From the NCBI RefSeq assembly GCF_023856365.1, contig NW_026042842.1, positions 1-64,000 of the forward strand: a stretch of 64,000 nt of DNA, given 5' to 3'. How positions within the stretch are numbered: the first letter of the stretch is position 1; each line of letters starts with the position of its first letter. The DNA comes from Brienomyrus brachyistius. Its lineage: Eukaryota; Chordata; Actinopteri; Osteoglossiformes; Mormyridae. The notes below the pieces were generated by a model. The model saw only the letters and a program-made list of their open reading frames with translations, made no database searches and was not told the DNA's origin. Below, piece after piece: positions 63,802-64,000 of this stretch. Position numbers and translations under genes: made by a program.

Positions 63802-64000
63802 GTAAGTGTGTAAACACAAACCTAGTTTGGCGGTACACTAGGTTTTAAGAGGACCCTGCAAATGTGTTTCGGCGTAGAGTTTTATCAGTTGTGTGTGTAT
63901 ATAGTGTTTGACAGAAACATGGACTCGGGGGTCTTCTTAATATGAAGCTGTAATTTATGTCATAGATGGCCTTTTGCTGTGTTTTTGAGCGGGTTCACCA

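Overview
The window looks like teleost fish genomic DNA. Three things point there: a two-immunoglobulin-domain novel immune-type receptor (NITR)-like gene with J-like FGNG motifs and a tyrosine-motif tail (NITRs are known from bony fishes), a vertebrate CLCN7 gene with 15 recognisable exons, and a very dense load of fish-type transposable elements (SINEs with GGAT tails, piggyBac, Tc1/mariner, hAT, LINEs, LTR fragments). I cannot name the species.

Layout. 1-2.3 kb: LINE 3' end, MITE-like sequence and microsatellites. 2.36-6.64 kb (minus): NITR-like gene with signal, V, I-type, transmembrane and tail exons; the I exon carries an in-frame TAG and a 57-bp tandem duplication. 7-14 kb: LINE scraps, a hAT MITE with a perfect 8-bp target duplication, a candidate LTR with a 36-bp inverted repeat, a decayed integrase-like gene, and a solo LTR with a perfect 5-bp target duplication. 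14.6-19.25 kb: a 0.77-kb inverted duplication whose left arm was later hit by a piggyBac element; the right arm keeps the empty TTAA site. 19.3-30 kb: integrase and gag-like fragments, an old dispersed repeat (copies at 20-22.5, 37-37.9 and 40.2-41.2 kb), two opposed LINE relics interrupted by LTRs, and SINEs. 31.3-34.9 kb: decayed hAT-like transposase, then a Tc1-type element with about 285-bp inverted repeats and an internally deleted transposase. 35.7-36.6 kb: exon-like coding pieces of unknown identity. 38.9-39.5 kb: Tc1 remnant. 42.5-44.7 kb: C2H2-finger transposon protein with downstream frameshifted parts. 47.7-49.2 kb: Gypsy integrase remnant. 49.6-50.1 kb: promoter-like TATA region with a splice donor. 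51.3-53.6 kb: ten-unit, two-subtype tandem array. 53.9-60.4 kb (plus): CLCN7 from the middle of the channel domain to the stop codon. 61.1-63.8 kb (plus): KMT5A-like SET-domain gene that runs off the right edge.

Host genes with good support are the NITR-like gene, CLCN7 (lysosomal 2Cl-/H+ exchanger) and the SET-domain methyltransferase. They do not form a pathway; they are separate genes in a repeat-rich region. The most notable points are the NITR lesion, the missing first part of CLCN7 exactly where the tandem array and transposon field begin, and the datable order of SINE insertion, inverted duplication and piggyBac insertion. I found no wholly new multi-gene system.
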